From: Lachnospiraceae bacterium
GTDB taxonomy: Bacteria > Bacillota > Clostridia > Lachnospirales > Lachnospiraceae
Reading direction: 5' to 3'
DNA length: 13,382 bases
NCBI GenBank assembly: GCA_009774615.1
Contig: VSOC01000105.1
Coordinates: 1-13,382, forward strand
Under the pieces are notes generated by a model, which worked only from the letters and a program-made list of their open reading frames with translations, was not told where the DNA came from and made no database searches. Both the position numbers and the translations under genes were made by a program. This document shows, one piece after another, positions 1 through 5,868 of this stretch. Position 1 is the first letter of the stretch, and each line of letters starts with the position of its first letter.

Positions 1-75
1 CATGGCTTTCATTTGACAGGTCAGAAAAAGTTTGAAGAAGATACCACCGAATATCTTGTTAAGTTAGAAAGATAA
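1..75 (+). CDS. C-terminal tail of an unidentified protein (5' end outside window)
   Basis: An open frame enters from the left edge and gives 24 residues ending in EYLVKLER before a TAA stop at 73-75. The peptide is hydrophilic and charged. It carries no motif that I recognise, so no function is offered. It is believed to be a real gene end rather than chance because a textbook rho-independent terminator follows the stop by 17 bases in the same orientation. It converges with the recombinase-like gene at 186-1028, and each gene has its own terminator in the gap. Confidence 0.5.
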   Translation, partial: HGFHLTGQKKFEEDTTEYLVKLER

Positions 76-91
76 ATCCCAGTTTATTCTG

Positions 92-123
92 GAAGCCGGA
101 GAATAGAGAACCGGCTTCTTTTT
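92..123 (+). terminator. Rho-independent terminator after the left-edge gene
   Basis: Perfect 8-bp inverted repeat GAAGCCGG / CCGGCTTC (92-99 and 111-118) with an 11-nt loop, followed by TTTTT. It lies just downstream of the stop at 73-75. Confidence 0.8.
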
Positions 124-136
124 CATGTGCAGGCGG

Positions 137-169
137 AAAGAAAACCCTTCCCCCGGAAAGAGAGAAGGG
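137..169 (-). terminator. Terminator of the RHH-recombinase chimera
   Basis: Read on the minus strand, CCCTTC and GAAGGG (164-169 and 145-150 in window coordinates) form a 6-bp stem with a loop of about 13 nt, followed by TTTTCTTT. It lies about 17 bases past the stop of the minus-strand gene. The long loop makes it weaker than its neighbour at 92-123. Confidence 0.5.
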
Positions 170-185
170 CATTGCCGTTATTCTG

Positions 186-1028
186 TTACCGCCGGTATCT
201 CACCGACAAAGTTATAAATGATTTTGATTTCCTGAAATTTCTCCCCGTCAACGCCATTGCCGCAAGTTCCTGAATATCCTTCTGCACAAGGTTGTACAAG
301 TCTCTCACTTCCACCTTATGGCTGGTGCAGGCATCCTTCCCCAGCCGGTTATAGGTCTGGCAGATGTAATACGCCTTGTCTATCGGCTCCTGTTCCTCGC
401 CGGTAAAGCGGTTCTTCCCGGTTCTGCCCACTTTCTCATAGCGTACCTGCATGGACTTCCCGCAGGTGGCACAGTAGATAATGCCGTGGAACAGGTTATA
501 GAAGGGGCAGGCGTTCCCCTCCATGATGGGAGGGCGGCGGTCAATCAGTTCCTGCACCTTCTCCCAGTCCTCCGGGCTTACGATGGCTTCATGGCAGCCC
601 TCAAGGACTTCCCATTCCTCACGGGGGATGATGTCATAGGTGTTGGAGCGGATTCCTTTCTGGTGCGTCCGGCAGACAAGATGTGCGCCCTTGTAAAACG
701 GGTTCATCAGCACCTTCACCAGCAGAAAGAAAGCCGCCGTATCCACCTTGCCGGATTTCATATGCATCTTTGCGATGCGGTTGGCCTGCTGTTCCACCAC
801 CGCCTTGATGTCCTCGATATGGTAGACTGCCTGCACCTCCTGCCGGATGATGCCAGCGATCAGGTCGATGTCCTGGCTGTACCCCTCCACCGCCAGCCCT
901 TTCTCAATGTAGCGCCGGATCTGTTCATTCCGGGAGATATGCCCCCTGTCCGCCATCTTGTCAATCTGGCTGCACATCTCCTTTGTCAGATAGACCGAAG
1001 TGATGATGCGGTCGTCCCGTTTTACCAT
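186..1028 (-). CDS. Chimeric protein: ribbon-helix-helix head fused to a large serine recombinase fragment with zinc ribbon
   Basis: A 280-aa product. The start at 1028 was chosen because GAGGAGG sits 6-7 nt upstream of ATG; the open frame extends further upstream without a better site. Residues about 5-45 (RIITSVYLTKEM ... ISRNEQIRRYIEKGL) resemble a MobC/CopG-type ribbon-helix-helix DNA-binding domain, followed by a helical part to about 107. From residue about 108 (LMNPFYKG) the sequence becomes the recombinase and zinc-ribbon region of a large serine recombinase (TnpX/Tn4451-like): a WEVLEGCHEAIVSPEDWEKVQ block, then zinc ligands C186, C189, C223 and C234. The resolvase catalytic domain with its active-site Ser is absent, and the usual long coiled C-terminus is cut short by an unrelated-looking tail. 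It therefore cannot catalyse recombination on family knowledge. It might still bind DNA, or be an inert scar. Confidence 0.8.
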   Translation of the reverse strand: MVKRDDRIITSVYLTKEMCSQIDKMADRGHISRNEQIRRYIEKGLAVEGYSQDIDLIAGIIRQEVQAVYHIEDIKAVVEQQANRIAKMHMKSGKVDTAAFFLLVKVLMNPFYKGAHLVCRTHQKGIRSNTYDIIPREEWEVLEGCHEAIVSPEDWEKVQELIDRRPPIMEGNACPFYNLFHGIIYCATCGKSMQVRYEKVGRTGKNRFTGEEQEPIDKAYYICQTYNRLGKDACTSHKVEVRDLYNLVQKDIQELAAMALTGRNFRKSKSFITLSVRYRR

Positions 1029-1162
1029 AGCCTGCCTCCTCGTCTGTGAATTATTTTGTGTCCTGCCCGCACTTCCCAGTACATTCCCTTTTTTCCAATC
1101 CTGCGGTATCATATCCCTGTATCCCACAACCAAAACTGCCGGAACACAGAAAGGAAAAACTT

Positions 1163-1534
1163 ATGAGCAGAAAAGAAACAAAGAAAGAACTGGAACATAT
1201 CATAGCTGTATTCAAAGATTACATCCATGCCAGTACACACCTGGATATCGTATGGTCAGAAAAAGCCGGATATATCTATCTTGACCTCACTCCTTTTGAA
1301 ACAGGCCATGATCCCGATGCCTATCTCATGGAGACCGGCGAGGAACTGTTTGAAAAGCTCTTCTCTGAAATCTCCCTGGATGTTTTTGAACTGACTGGAA
1401 ATGAGGATGGTCTGCCAAGCGCCAATCCCCTGGAGATTGCAGAACTTAAACGGCGTCTGGAACCATTCCTTTTAAAGCTGCCGGAGTACCGGCCTCTGGC
1501 CGAACAGCTGATGTCCTCCAAAGACAACACCTGA
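1163..1534 (+). CDS. Hypothetical 123-aa acidic protein
   Basis: I do not recognise this protein. The start at 1163 (MSRKETKKELEH) was chosen over the upstream in-frame ATG at 1046 because AAAGGA lies 8-9 nt before it and the earlier stretch looks like untranslated leader. The product is soluble, rich in Glu, Leu and Asp, and looks mostly alpha-helical, with no membrane segment. It is transcribed divergently from the RHH-recombinase chimera across 134 bases, so the two could share a control region, although I find no convincing promoter there. A GC-rich hairpin follows the stop by 6 bases. It is one of few plus-strand genes in the left block. Confidence 0.6.
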   Translation: MSRKETKKELEHIIAVFKDYIHASTHLDIVWSEKAGYIYLDLTPFETGHDPDAYLMETGEELFEKLFSEISLDVFELTGNEDGLPSANPLEIAELKRRLEPFLLKLPEYRPLAEQLMSSKDNT

Positions 1535-1540
1535 ACCTGT

Positions 1541-1570
1541 GGCAGGCGGCAATACCCACTGCCGCCTGCC
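1541..1570 (+). terminator. GC-rich terminator-like hairpin after the 123-aa gene
   Basis: Perfect 11-bp inverted repeat GGCAGGCGGCA / TGCCGCCTGCC (1541-1551 and 1560-1570) with an 8-nt loop. It lies 6 bases after the stop at 1534. The downstream sequence is pyrimidine-rich but lacks a clean T-run, so it may be an imperfect terminator or an mRNA 3'-end stabiliser. Confidence 0.55.
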
Positions 1571-1630
1571 CCTTGCCTTCTATCCTCTCTTTAGTCAATT
1601 TTTAACAGTGCAGTTTGATATTTAACAAGG

Positions 1631-1711
1631 GTACAGGCTTTGCCTGTACGGTGTTTCCCCAGTTTGTTTCACAAACCTATTCCTGCCTTAACTCCAAAAT
1701 CTCCGATTTTG
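1631..1711. repeat. Array of three perfect short hairpins with 3-nt loops (non-coding)
   Basis: Within 81 bases there are three perfect inverted repeats, each with a 3-nt loop. GTACAGGC/GCCTGTAC is at 1631-1649, GTTTGT/ACAAAC at 1662-1676 and CAAAATC/GATTTTG at 1695-1711. The surrounding gap 1535-1832 holds no credible gene; short frames here have no ribosome binding site. The stretch continues into a CCCC...GGGG pairing (about 1722-1743) and the Fic-gene terminator. It may be an origin-of-transfer type structure or a structured RNA; nothing here decides which. A relaxase gene, which would support oriT, is not in this window. Confidence 0.55.
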
Positions 1712-1770
1712 AGCGTATGTGTCCCCTCTGCGTGGCATCGGGGTATCGGTCGCTCCGCTCCCGAAAAGCG

Positions 1771-1806
1771 AAAAAAGGAAGTACCATGGTCTCCCACGAT
1801 ACTTCC
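1771..1806 (-). terminator. Strong rho-independent terminator of the flavodoxin-Fic operon
   Basis: On the minus strand GGAAGTATCGTGG pairs with CCATGGTACTTCC (13 bp, two G-T wobbles) around a GAGA tetraloop, followed by TTTTTT. It lies 27 bases after the Fic stop codon at 1833. Confidence 0.9.
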
Positions 1807-1832
1807 CCTGAAATCTTTCCGCTGCTTTTGTT

Positions 1833-2549
1833 TTACCGCTCCCACCCCCGCAGGTTCTCCTGCCCGTGCTCTGCTTCCTGCTCCGGCAAATGGGTAAATT
1901 CAATACCGTCAATACAGTTCTCATACAGAAACTGTTTGATCTCCGTCATGTCATTGGATTCATAAAACTGTATCAACAGCCCCGTAAAGGCTGGCTGTAA
2001 TTCAATGGGAACGGAAATAATGCCGCACCCGTTTGAAATCATCACATGGTTGCCTGCCAGCATGGATGTCCTCTTATTGCCGTCCAGAAACATCTGCTTC
2101 CGCACAAGGTAAAGCATCATGGTCAGCGCCCGGTCGGTCGGGTTCTCTATCTGTCCGATTTCCGCCATTTCCTCTTTAATCTGGGATTCTATGGGCATAT
2201 CCGGCTTCCACGTTGTACCGCCAATGCTCACCGGCACATTCCGCAGATATCCTGCACGGATAATCAGGTTATCGCCGCCCACACACTGGTTGATCTTACA
2301 GACAAACGGATAATCCGTAGGGTAATCCAGGGTATCCAGCACAAACTGCCATGCGTGTTTCAGATTGTTCACCGCCACAATGTCGGATACCTTTACCCCC
2401 TGGACGCTCATGCCATTATAGATGGCTTCCGTATCCGGATAGGTCACAGCCAGTCCCTCCAGCCGTGCGCTCTTCCAGATATAGTCCACGATATTCCTCT
2501 TGGCAACAAAAATGTTCTCTTCCCGTGTCATATGGTATTTCGCTTCCAA
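1833..2549 (-). CDS. Fic-fold protein with N-terminal inhibitory motif and altered active site
   Basis: A 238-aa product from a TTG start at 2549, chosen because GAGAGGTG lies about 6 nt upstream; an ATG at 2531 would be 6 codons shorter. Fic proteins usually transfer AMP or related groups from nucleotides onto target proteins. Residues 27-32, SARLEG, match the [S/T]xxxE[G/N] inhibitory helix motif, placing it in the class with a built-in N-terminal antitoxin segment. The core loop at 152-163 reads QMFLDGNKRTSM, against the family HxFx[D/E]GNxRxxR. The D-G-N-K-R part is kept, but the catalytic His is Gln152 and the final Arg is Met163. Canonical AMPylation is therefore doubtful. It follows the flavodoxin-like gene by 40 bases and is probably co-transcribed with it. 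It may be a binding-only or differently active Fic variant. The family call is firm; the activity is not. Confidence 0.85.
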   Translation of the reverse strand: MEAKYHMTREENIFVAKRNIVDYIWKSARLEGLAVTYPDTEAIYNGMSVQGVKVSDIVAVNNLKHAWQFVLDTLDYPTDYPFVCKINQCVGGDNLIIRAGYLRNVPVSIGGTTWKPDMPIESQIKEEMAEIGQIENPTDRALTMMLYLVRKQMFLDGNKRTSMLAGNHVMISNGCGIISVPIELQPAFTGLLIQFYESNDMTEIKQFLYENCIDGIEFTHLPEQEAEHGQENLRGWER

Positions 2550-2589
2550 AACAATCACCTCTCTAAATCCGCTTTTCACAGCTTCCCCC

Positions 2590-3174
2590 CTATTGGGGGT
2601 AAATATTTTTCCCAAACTCATACGCTTCCTGCAAATGTACCGTCCTGTCAATCCGCGGCCTTCCATTGGTATCCCCGCATCCACCGGCAAGCACCATGCC
2701 CCTGTCATGAAAGCCGATGTAATTGACAAGCGCAAACTGATAATACGATACCGCCTGCTCAAACGTCCAGAAAAAGTCATCCGCTGATGTCATCAGCAGG
2801 GCGCAGTCCTTTATGGGGTACTTCTCATACCTGCCAAGCGGCGGGTTGGGATCTTCCGCTGCAATACAGTAAAACCGTTCGATAAATGCTTTTATCCTGG
2901 CAGATACCGTCCAGAAGTACAGAGGGGAGGCAAACACAATACAGTCTGCATCCTTGATCTTCGGCACAAGGTCATTAAAAGCGTCTTTCTGGATGCAGGG
3001 TTTCCCATACCGGCAGGCATTACAACCCAGGCAGCCCTTGACCCCATTCTTTAAAAGCGAGATCACTTCTACAGAATGTCCGCTTTCTTCTGCCCCGGCC
3101 ACAAAGCTGTTGACAAGCTGAGCAGTGTTTCCCTTCGCCCTGCCGCCGCCCTGTATCACAAGTATCTTCTTCAT
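2590..3174 (-). CDS. Flavodoxin-like iron-sulfur flavoprotein (NADPH-dependent FMN reductase fold)
   Basis: A 194-aa product. ATG at 3174 is chosen over ATG at 3180 because GGAGG is 8 nt from the former and only 2 nt from the latter. The N-terminus KKILVIQGGGRAKGNTAQL is the beta1-loop-alpha1 FMN phosphate-binding segment of the flavodoxin/NAD(P)H:FMN oxidoreductase fold. Cysteines at about 48-60 are spaced CX2CX2CX5C (CLGCNACRYGKPC), matching the compact 4Fe-4S motif of Isf-type iron-sulfur flavoproteins. ASPLYFWTVSARIKAFIER is the conserved flavin-ring contact region. It is likely a cytoplasmic electron carrier or reductase for quinones, nitro compounds or oxidative stress; the substrate cannot be read from sequence. 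It has its own promoter at 3210-3237 and heads a two-gene unit with the Fic gene. Confidence 0.85.
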   Translation of the reverse strand: MKKILVIQGGGRAKGNTAQLVNSFVAGAEESGHSVEVISLLKNGVKGCLGCNACRYGKPCIQKDAFNDLVPKIKDADCIVFASPLYFWTVSARIKAFIERFYCIAAEDPNPPLGRYEKYPIKDCALLMTSADDFFWTFEQAVSYYQFALVNYIGFHDRGMVLAGGCGDTNGRPRIDRTVHLQEAYEFGKNIYPQ

Positions 3175-3209
3175 CCGCATTTCCTCCGGTTTCTGGTTAT
3201 CTGCTCTTA

Positions 3210-3237
3210 AGTATAGCACAGATCCGAGCCAGCACAA
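3210..3237 (-). promoter_or_regulatory. Promoter of the flavodoxin-like gene
   Basis: On the minus strand there is a TATACT -10 box (3210-3215) preceded by TG one base upstream (extended -10), with a weak TTGTGC -35 box (3232-3237) at 16-bp spacing. It lies 36 bases upstream of the ATG at 3174. Confidence 0.55.
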
Positions 3238-3270
3238 AGTATGCTTTGGAAATATTTCTTCAAATATCAC

Positions 3271-3390
3271 TCAACACCGTTCCAAAAGGTCACTGATCTC
3301 CCTGCACACCCGCTCTCCATGGGCAAATGCAAGCACAGTAACCACTGCAATCCCTACCACTGCCAGCACCCCAATCAAAACCAATTTCAT
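3271..3390 (-). CDS. 39-aa single-pass membrane miniprotein
   Basis: A very short gene: ATG at 3390 with GGAGG 6 nt upstream, stop TGA at 3271-3273. The first half (KLVLIGVLAVVGIAVVTVLAFA) is one uninterrupted hydrophobic segment of about 21 residues. It is followed by a short charged tail, HGERVCREISDLLERC, with two Cys. That predicts a single transmembrane helix with a cytoplasmic or outside tail of about 16 residues. It lies 14 bases after the 72-aa gene and looks like the last member of the toprim-led cluster. The strong ribosome binding site and clean hydrophobic design argue for a real gene. I cannot name a family or function. Confidence 0.55.
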   Translation of the reverse strand: MKLVLIGVLAVVGIAVVTVLAFAHGERVCREISDLLERC

Positions 3391-3404
3391 ACACACCTCC
3401 GTCT

Positions 3405-3623
3405 TTACCGTTCCCACTCATCCTCCTGCAGCTCCATCCTGTCCGACCGCCGGCCGCAGGGATAGACAAATGGCGGTACATCATCAGATTTTCTCGCCTC
3501 TTTTAAGATACTGGAGATTACGGCGGCATCCGCCAGACGGAACTCTTCATCCGCTTTTCCAGAGTTATATTCTTCGGCATAGAACACCATGAGGTAGTCC
3601 AGATCCACAATCTTGAAATCCAT
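3405..3623 (-). CDS. Hypothetical 72-aa acidic protein
   Basis: An unrecognised small soluble protein (MDFKIVDLDYLMVFYAEEYN ... EDEWER) with a mixed helix/strand look, acidic at the C-terminus. The ATG at 3623 lies 6 bases after the stop of the 47-aa gene. The only Shine-Dalgarno-like run, GAGGAGG, falls inside the end of that upstream gene at about 14 nt, so translation is probably coupled. It is likely part of the toprim cluster and of mobile-element backbone type. Confidence 0.55.
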   Translation of the reverse strand: MDFKIVDLDYLMVFYAEEYNSGKADEEFRLADAAVISSILKEARKSDDVPPFVYPCGRRSDRMELQEDEWER

Positions 3624-3629
3624 GCCGTT

Positions 3630-3773
3630 CTATACGGCCTCCTCAAAACTCATGCCGTAATACCGCTCCACTTCGGACTTATCGCCGCCGCAGCCATGAA
3701 GGATCAGCCCCAGCAGTTTCCTGACCTCCATCTGTTTCCGCTCTTCCAGCTGGCACACATAAACCGGCCTCAT
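3630..3773 (-). CDS. Hypothetical 47-aa protein
   Basis: ATG at 3773 with AAAGGAG 4 nt upstream, stop TAG at 3630-3632. The sequence runs MRPVYVCQLEERKQMEVRKL through ERYYGMSFEEAV. It is a charged, largely helical peptide with a Cys and a CGG turn in the middle. It starts 17 bases after the DUF3991/toprim stop and ends 6 bases before the 72-aa start, which is tight operon spacing. I do not recognise it. The ribosome binding site and spacing are the evidence that it is a gene. Confidence 0.55.
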   Translation of the reverse strand: MRPVYVCQLEERKQMEVRKLLGLILHGCGGDKSEVERYYGMSFEEAV

Positions 3774-3790
3774 ATGTCTCCTTTCCGGCA

Positions 3791-4804
3791 TCAGGGATAT
3801 GCCGTTTCCAGCTCATCCGCTTCTGCTCTTTCAGGGCCGTCTCTGCTCCTGGCCGACATTTCCCGAAAGGTAAGCAGATCCTCATTAAAGTCCTTTGTCT
3901 GCGGGGTCTGGATGAACACTTTATATCCTGCCTTTGTAAAAGCCTCCGCTGACTGGTTCGCCTGTATCTGCCCATGGTTGCGGGGCTGCCCGTTTGCGTC
4001 CTTCCCGTCCACGTCATTGTCATAGCAGAACACGATCTCCCGGATCTCCGGGTGGTTCTTTAGATAGCGGGAAAGGGCCTTGTCCGACAGGCACCCTTCC
4101 GCCACCCGGTGATCCTCCCGCCAGTCAATGCCGTACAGCTTGCACAGGGTGGCATGGCTCATGGCGTCAATGGGCGCCTCAAACTCATACACCCGGTCAG
4201 AGCGCCCCTCCATGCAGAAGCCATAAGTTTTGTCGGAGTTCTCCACGTCCTGCCGGAACTTCCGTTCACTGCCGGGTGCCCGGAGCGCACAGTACCGGGG
4301 CTTCCCCTCCCCGTCATAGCCTACAAAAGCGCAGTTCCGAAAGGTATATCCATTTTTCTGTGTGACTGCCTGATAGATTTTGTTCTGGTTAATCATGGCA
4401 TACACGATTTCGCTGTCTATACCACGGGTGCGGGTCAGATAGGCGATTGTACGGTTAAAATCTTTATCTTTGGGCGGCAATATCAGCTTCCCTCTGGGTT
4501 TCTTCTCCACTGGCTGCACATAATGCTCTGTCTGCTCATAGGCACGGCAGCCCAGAATCATCTCCACCGCACTTTTGAAGTCAGCAGCTCCCAGATATTC
4601 CTGGGCAAACTGGATAATGTTCCCGCTCTTCTTCCCGGCAAACTGATAATACCCCCGCCCATGCCGGAACAGATACAGGCCGCCGCTGTGCTTTACATGG
4701 ACCGTGTTCCGGTCGCCTTTCTCCACCTCAAATCCATGTCTGACAGCGAAATCTATGATATTGGTGTCAAAGACCTGCTTCATCTGCTCTTCCGTAAAAG
4801 GCAT
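3791..4804 (-). CDS. DUF3991 and TOPRIM domain protein (mobile-element primase-like)
   Basis: A 337-aa product from ATG 4804 (GAGGCGG 6 nt upstream). Residues about 1-85 (FTEEQMKQVFDTNIIDFAVR ... GRGYYQFAGKKSGNIIQFAQ) form the primase-like N-terminal region. DUF3991 follows at about 110-200 (RTIAYLTRTRGIDSEIVYAM ... FVGYDGEGKPRYCALR). The TOPRIM fold then shows YEFEAPIDAMS, with the conserved Glu, and VFCYDNDVDG, with the acidic metal-binding pair. This family is typical of Clostridia integrative elements and plasmids and is thought to act in DNA processing or replication; its precise role is not known from sequence. The start is uncertain: a much stronger site, GGGAGGTGA, lies upstream but faces an ACG codon (4837) rather than ATG. 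It heads the small-gene cluster 3271-3773. Confidence 0.85.
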   Translation of the reverse strand: MPFTEEQMKQVFDTNIIDFAVRHGFEVEKGDRNTVHVKHSGGLYLFRHGRGYYQFAGKKSGNIIQFAQEYLGAADFKSAVEMILGCRAYEQTEHYVQPVEKKPRGKLILPPKDKDFNRTIAYLTRTRGIDSEIVYAMINQNKIYQAVTQKNGYTFRNCAFVGYDGEGKPRYCALRAPGSERKFRQDVENSDKTYGFCMEGRSDRVYEFEAPIDAMSHATLCKLYGIDWREDHRVAEGCLSDKALSRYLKNHPEIREIVFCYDNDVDGKDANGQPRNHGQIQANQSAEAFTKAGYKVFIQTPQTKDFNEDLLTFREMSARSRDGPERAEADELETAYP

Positions 4805-4960
4805 AGGGCACCGCCTCATGGCTGTTTGTCTGTCCGTAACCGTCACCTCCCTGCAATCAGAAAAGGCACCGGCAAAATGGTTTTTCATCCATCTTGCCAG
4901 CGCCCCGCACTGTGTCGTTATTTTACTGTTATTCTGTTATGGTTTCTGTCTCATCTGTCG

Positions 4961-5521
4961 TTATTTCAGCTTCATTCCGTCCTTGAAAGCGTTCCCCACC
5001 TTTTCGCCCAGCTTCAGGTATGCGTTGTTCACCGGGTCAAACACAATAGGTTCCAGCTTTGCCGGGTCAATCTTCCCGTTTTCGTCCAGAATCTTTTCAT
5101 CCGCCGAAACATTGACAATCTCGCCCACCAGCCTGCAGGTCTCCTTATCATAGCTTACCAGCCTGCACTCCACCGCCATAGGCAGCTCCAGGATAACGGG
5201 AGCGTCCACATGCTCCGCCTTTTCCGTATGGAACCCTGCCTTTGCCAGCTTGTCCGGCACCTTGTTTGCGGACTCGATCCCCACATAATCGCACTCTGCT
5301 GCATGGGCCGCATCCGCCATGCTCACCGTAAAAGCGCCACGGGCAAGGATATTCGCCACTGTCTTATGCCCTGCGGAAAGACACATGGAAATCTGGGTGT
5401 CATCACTGATGCCTCCCCATGCGGCGTTCATGGCGTCCGGCGTCCCGTCCTCCCCATAGGTTGCAATGATAAATACCGGCTGCGGATACGTCCACGGCTT
5501 CGCTCCAAAATTCCTCCTCAT
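4961..5521 (-). CDS. Flavin reductase family protein (FMN-binding split barrel)
   Basis: A 186-aa product, the usual length for the family, with GGAGG 7 nt before the ATG. It matches the flavin reductase-like/DIM6-NTAB split-barrel family. Features include an N-terminal PVFIIATYGEDGTPDAMNAAWGG strand-loop that contacts FMN, TQISMCLSAGHKT in the next strands, GAFTVSMADAAHAAECDYVG, and a late ECRLVSYDKETCRLVGEIVNV hairpin. Members bind FMN and reduce flavins or small substrates with NAD(P)H. The specific substrate is unknown. The start codon overlaps the stop of the 66-aa gene (ATGA), indicating translational coupling. Transcription probably starts at the promoter at 5827-5855. With the iron-sulfur flavoprotein at 2590-3174 it suggests a redox cargo. 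Confidence 0.88.
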   Translation of the reverse strand: MRRNFGAKPWTYPQPVFIIATYGEDGTPDAMNAAWGGISDDTQISMCLSAGHKTVANILARGAFTVSMADAAHAAECDYVGIESANKVPDKLAKAGFHTEKAEHVDAPVILELPMAVECRLVSYDKETCRLVGEIVNVSADEKILDENGKIDPAKLEPIVFDPVNNAYLKLGEKVGNAFKDGMKLK

Positions 5522-5718
5522 CGGTTTTCCTCCTTTGCTCCAAATCGTTCTTTCAGGCCGGAAAGCGTATCCACATCCGCCATATCCTCTTCCGTTAAAA
5601 GCGGATACCCTTTCTCTGCCCGCAGTTTATTCCCTTCCTCCAAGATTGTTGCCCTGACAAAACTGTCAAAACGCTCTATCAGTTCTTCATCTGTTTCTTT
5701 TCGCTTTTCCTCTGCCAT
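5518..5718 (-). CDS. Hypothetical 66-aa charged protein coupled to flavin reductase
   Basis: A small, highly charged, probably helical protein (MAEEKRKETDEELIERFDSF ... LKERFGAKEENR). AGGAGG lies about 10 nt upstream of the ATG. The stop overlaps the flavin reductase ATG by 4 bases, so the pair is a coupled two-gene operon. I do not recognise a family. The ELIERFDSFVRATILEEGNK stretch looks like an amphipathic helix and could mediate protein contact. The coupling suggests a partner or accessory of the reductase, which is inference. Confidence 0.6.
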   Translation of the reverse strand: MAEEKRKETDEELIERFDSFVRATILEEGNKLRAEKGYPLLTEEDMADVDTLSGLKERFGAKEENR

Positions 5719-5777
5719 CCTGCATTTACCTCCTGGCTCTTATTTCCGGCAGACATTCCCGTTCCGGTTATGTAACA

Positions 5778-5793
5778 GGCTGTATTGACAGCC
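5778..5793 (-). promoter_or_regulatory. Candidate operator: GGCTGT inverted repeat
   Basis: A perfect 6-bp palindromic hairpin, GGCTGT-CAAT-ACAGCC on the minus strand, in the leader of the 66-aa/flavin reductase operon. A further direct copy of AAGGCTGTC lies inside the promoter spacer (about 5841-5849). Three copies of the GGCTGT core around one promoter are compatible with a repressor site, but no regulator gene is adjacent. Confidence 0.35.
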
Positions 5794-5826
5794 TTATCTG
5801 CGCCAGAACACCTGCCGGATGATTCC

Positions 5827-5855
5827 AGTATAACAGACCGACAGCCTTTATTCAA
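5827..5855 (-). promoter_or_regulatory. Sigma-A promoter of the 66-aa/flavin reductase operon
   Basis: On the minus strand: TTGAAT (-35, 5850-5855), 17-bp spacer, TATACT (-10, 5827-5832), in the gap after the DUF4314 gene. The predicted leader is about 100 nt. Confidence 0.65.
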
Positions 5856-5868
5856 TGTTTCCGCCTTT

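Noticed and set aside
318..1049. A 243-codon plus-strand frame
   Set aside because: It is antisense to the RHH-recombinase chimera, which has a ribosome binding site and recognisable domains.
1000..1284. A short plus-strand frame overlapping the start of the 123-aa gene
   Set aside because: It is out of frame with the better-supported gene starting at 1163 and has no ribosome binding site or motif.
2584..2599. A C5-AATA-G5 hairpin at the flavodoxin stop codon as a terminator
   Set aside because: On the coding strand no T-run follows it, and the Fic gene begins 40 bases later with no promoter of its own. It is at most an intercistronic hairpin.
4109..5788. A 559-codon open frame on the plus strand
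   Set aside because: It is antisense to the toprim and flavin reductase genes, both of which match known families. Its composition (Leu, His, Arg, Pro rich) is typical of a shadow frame in GC-rich DNA.
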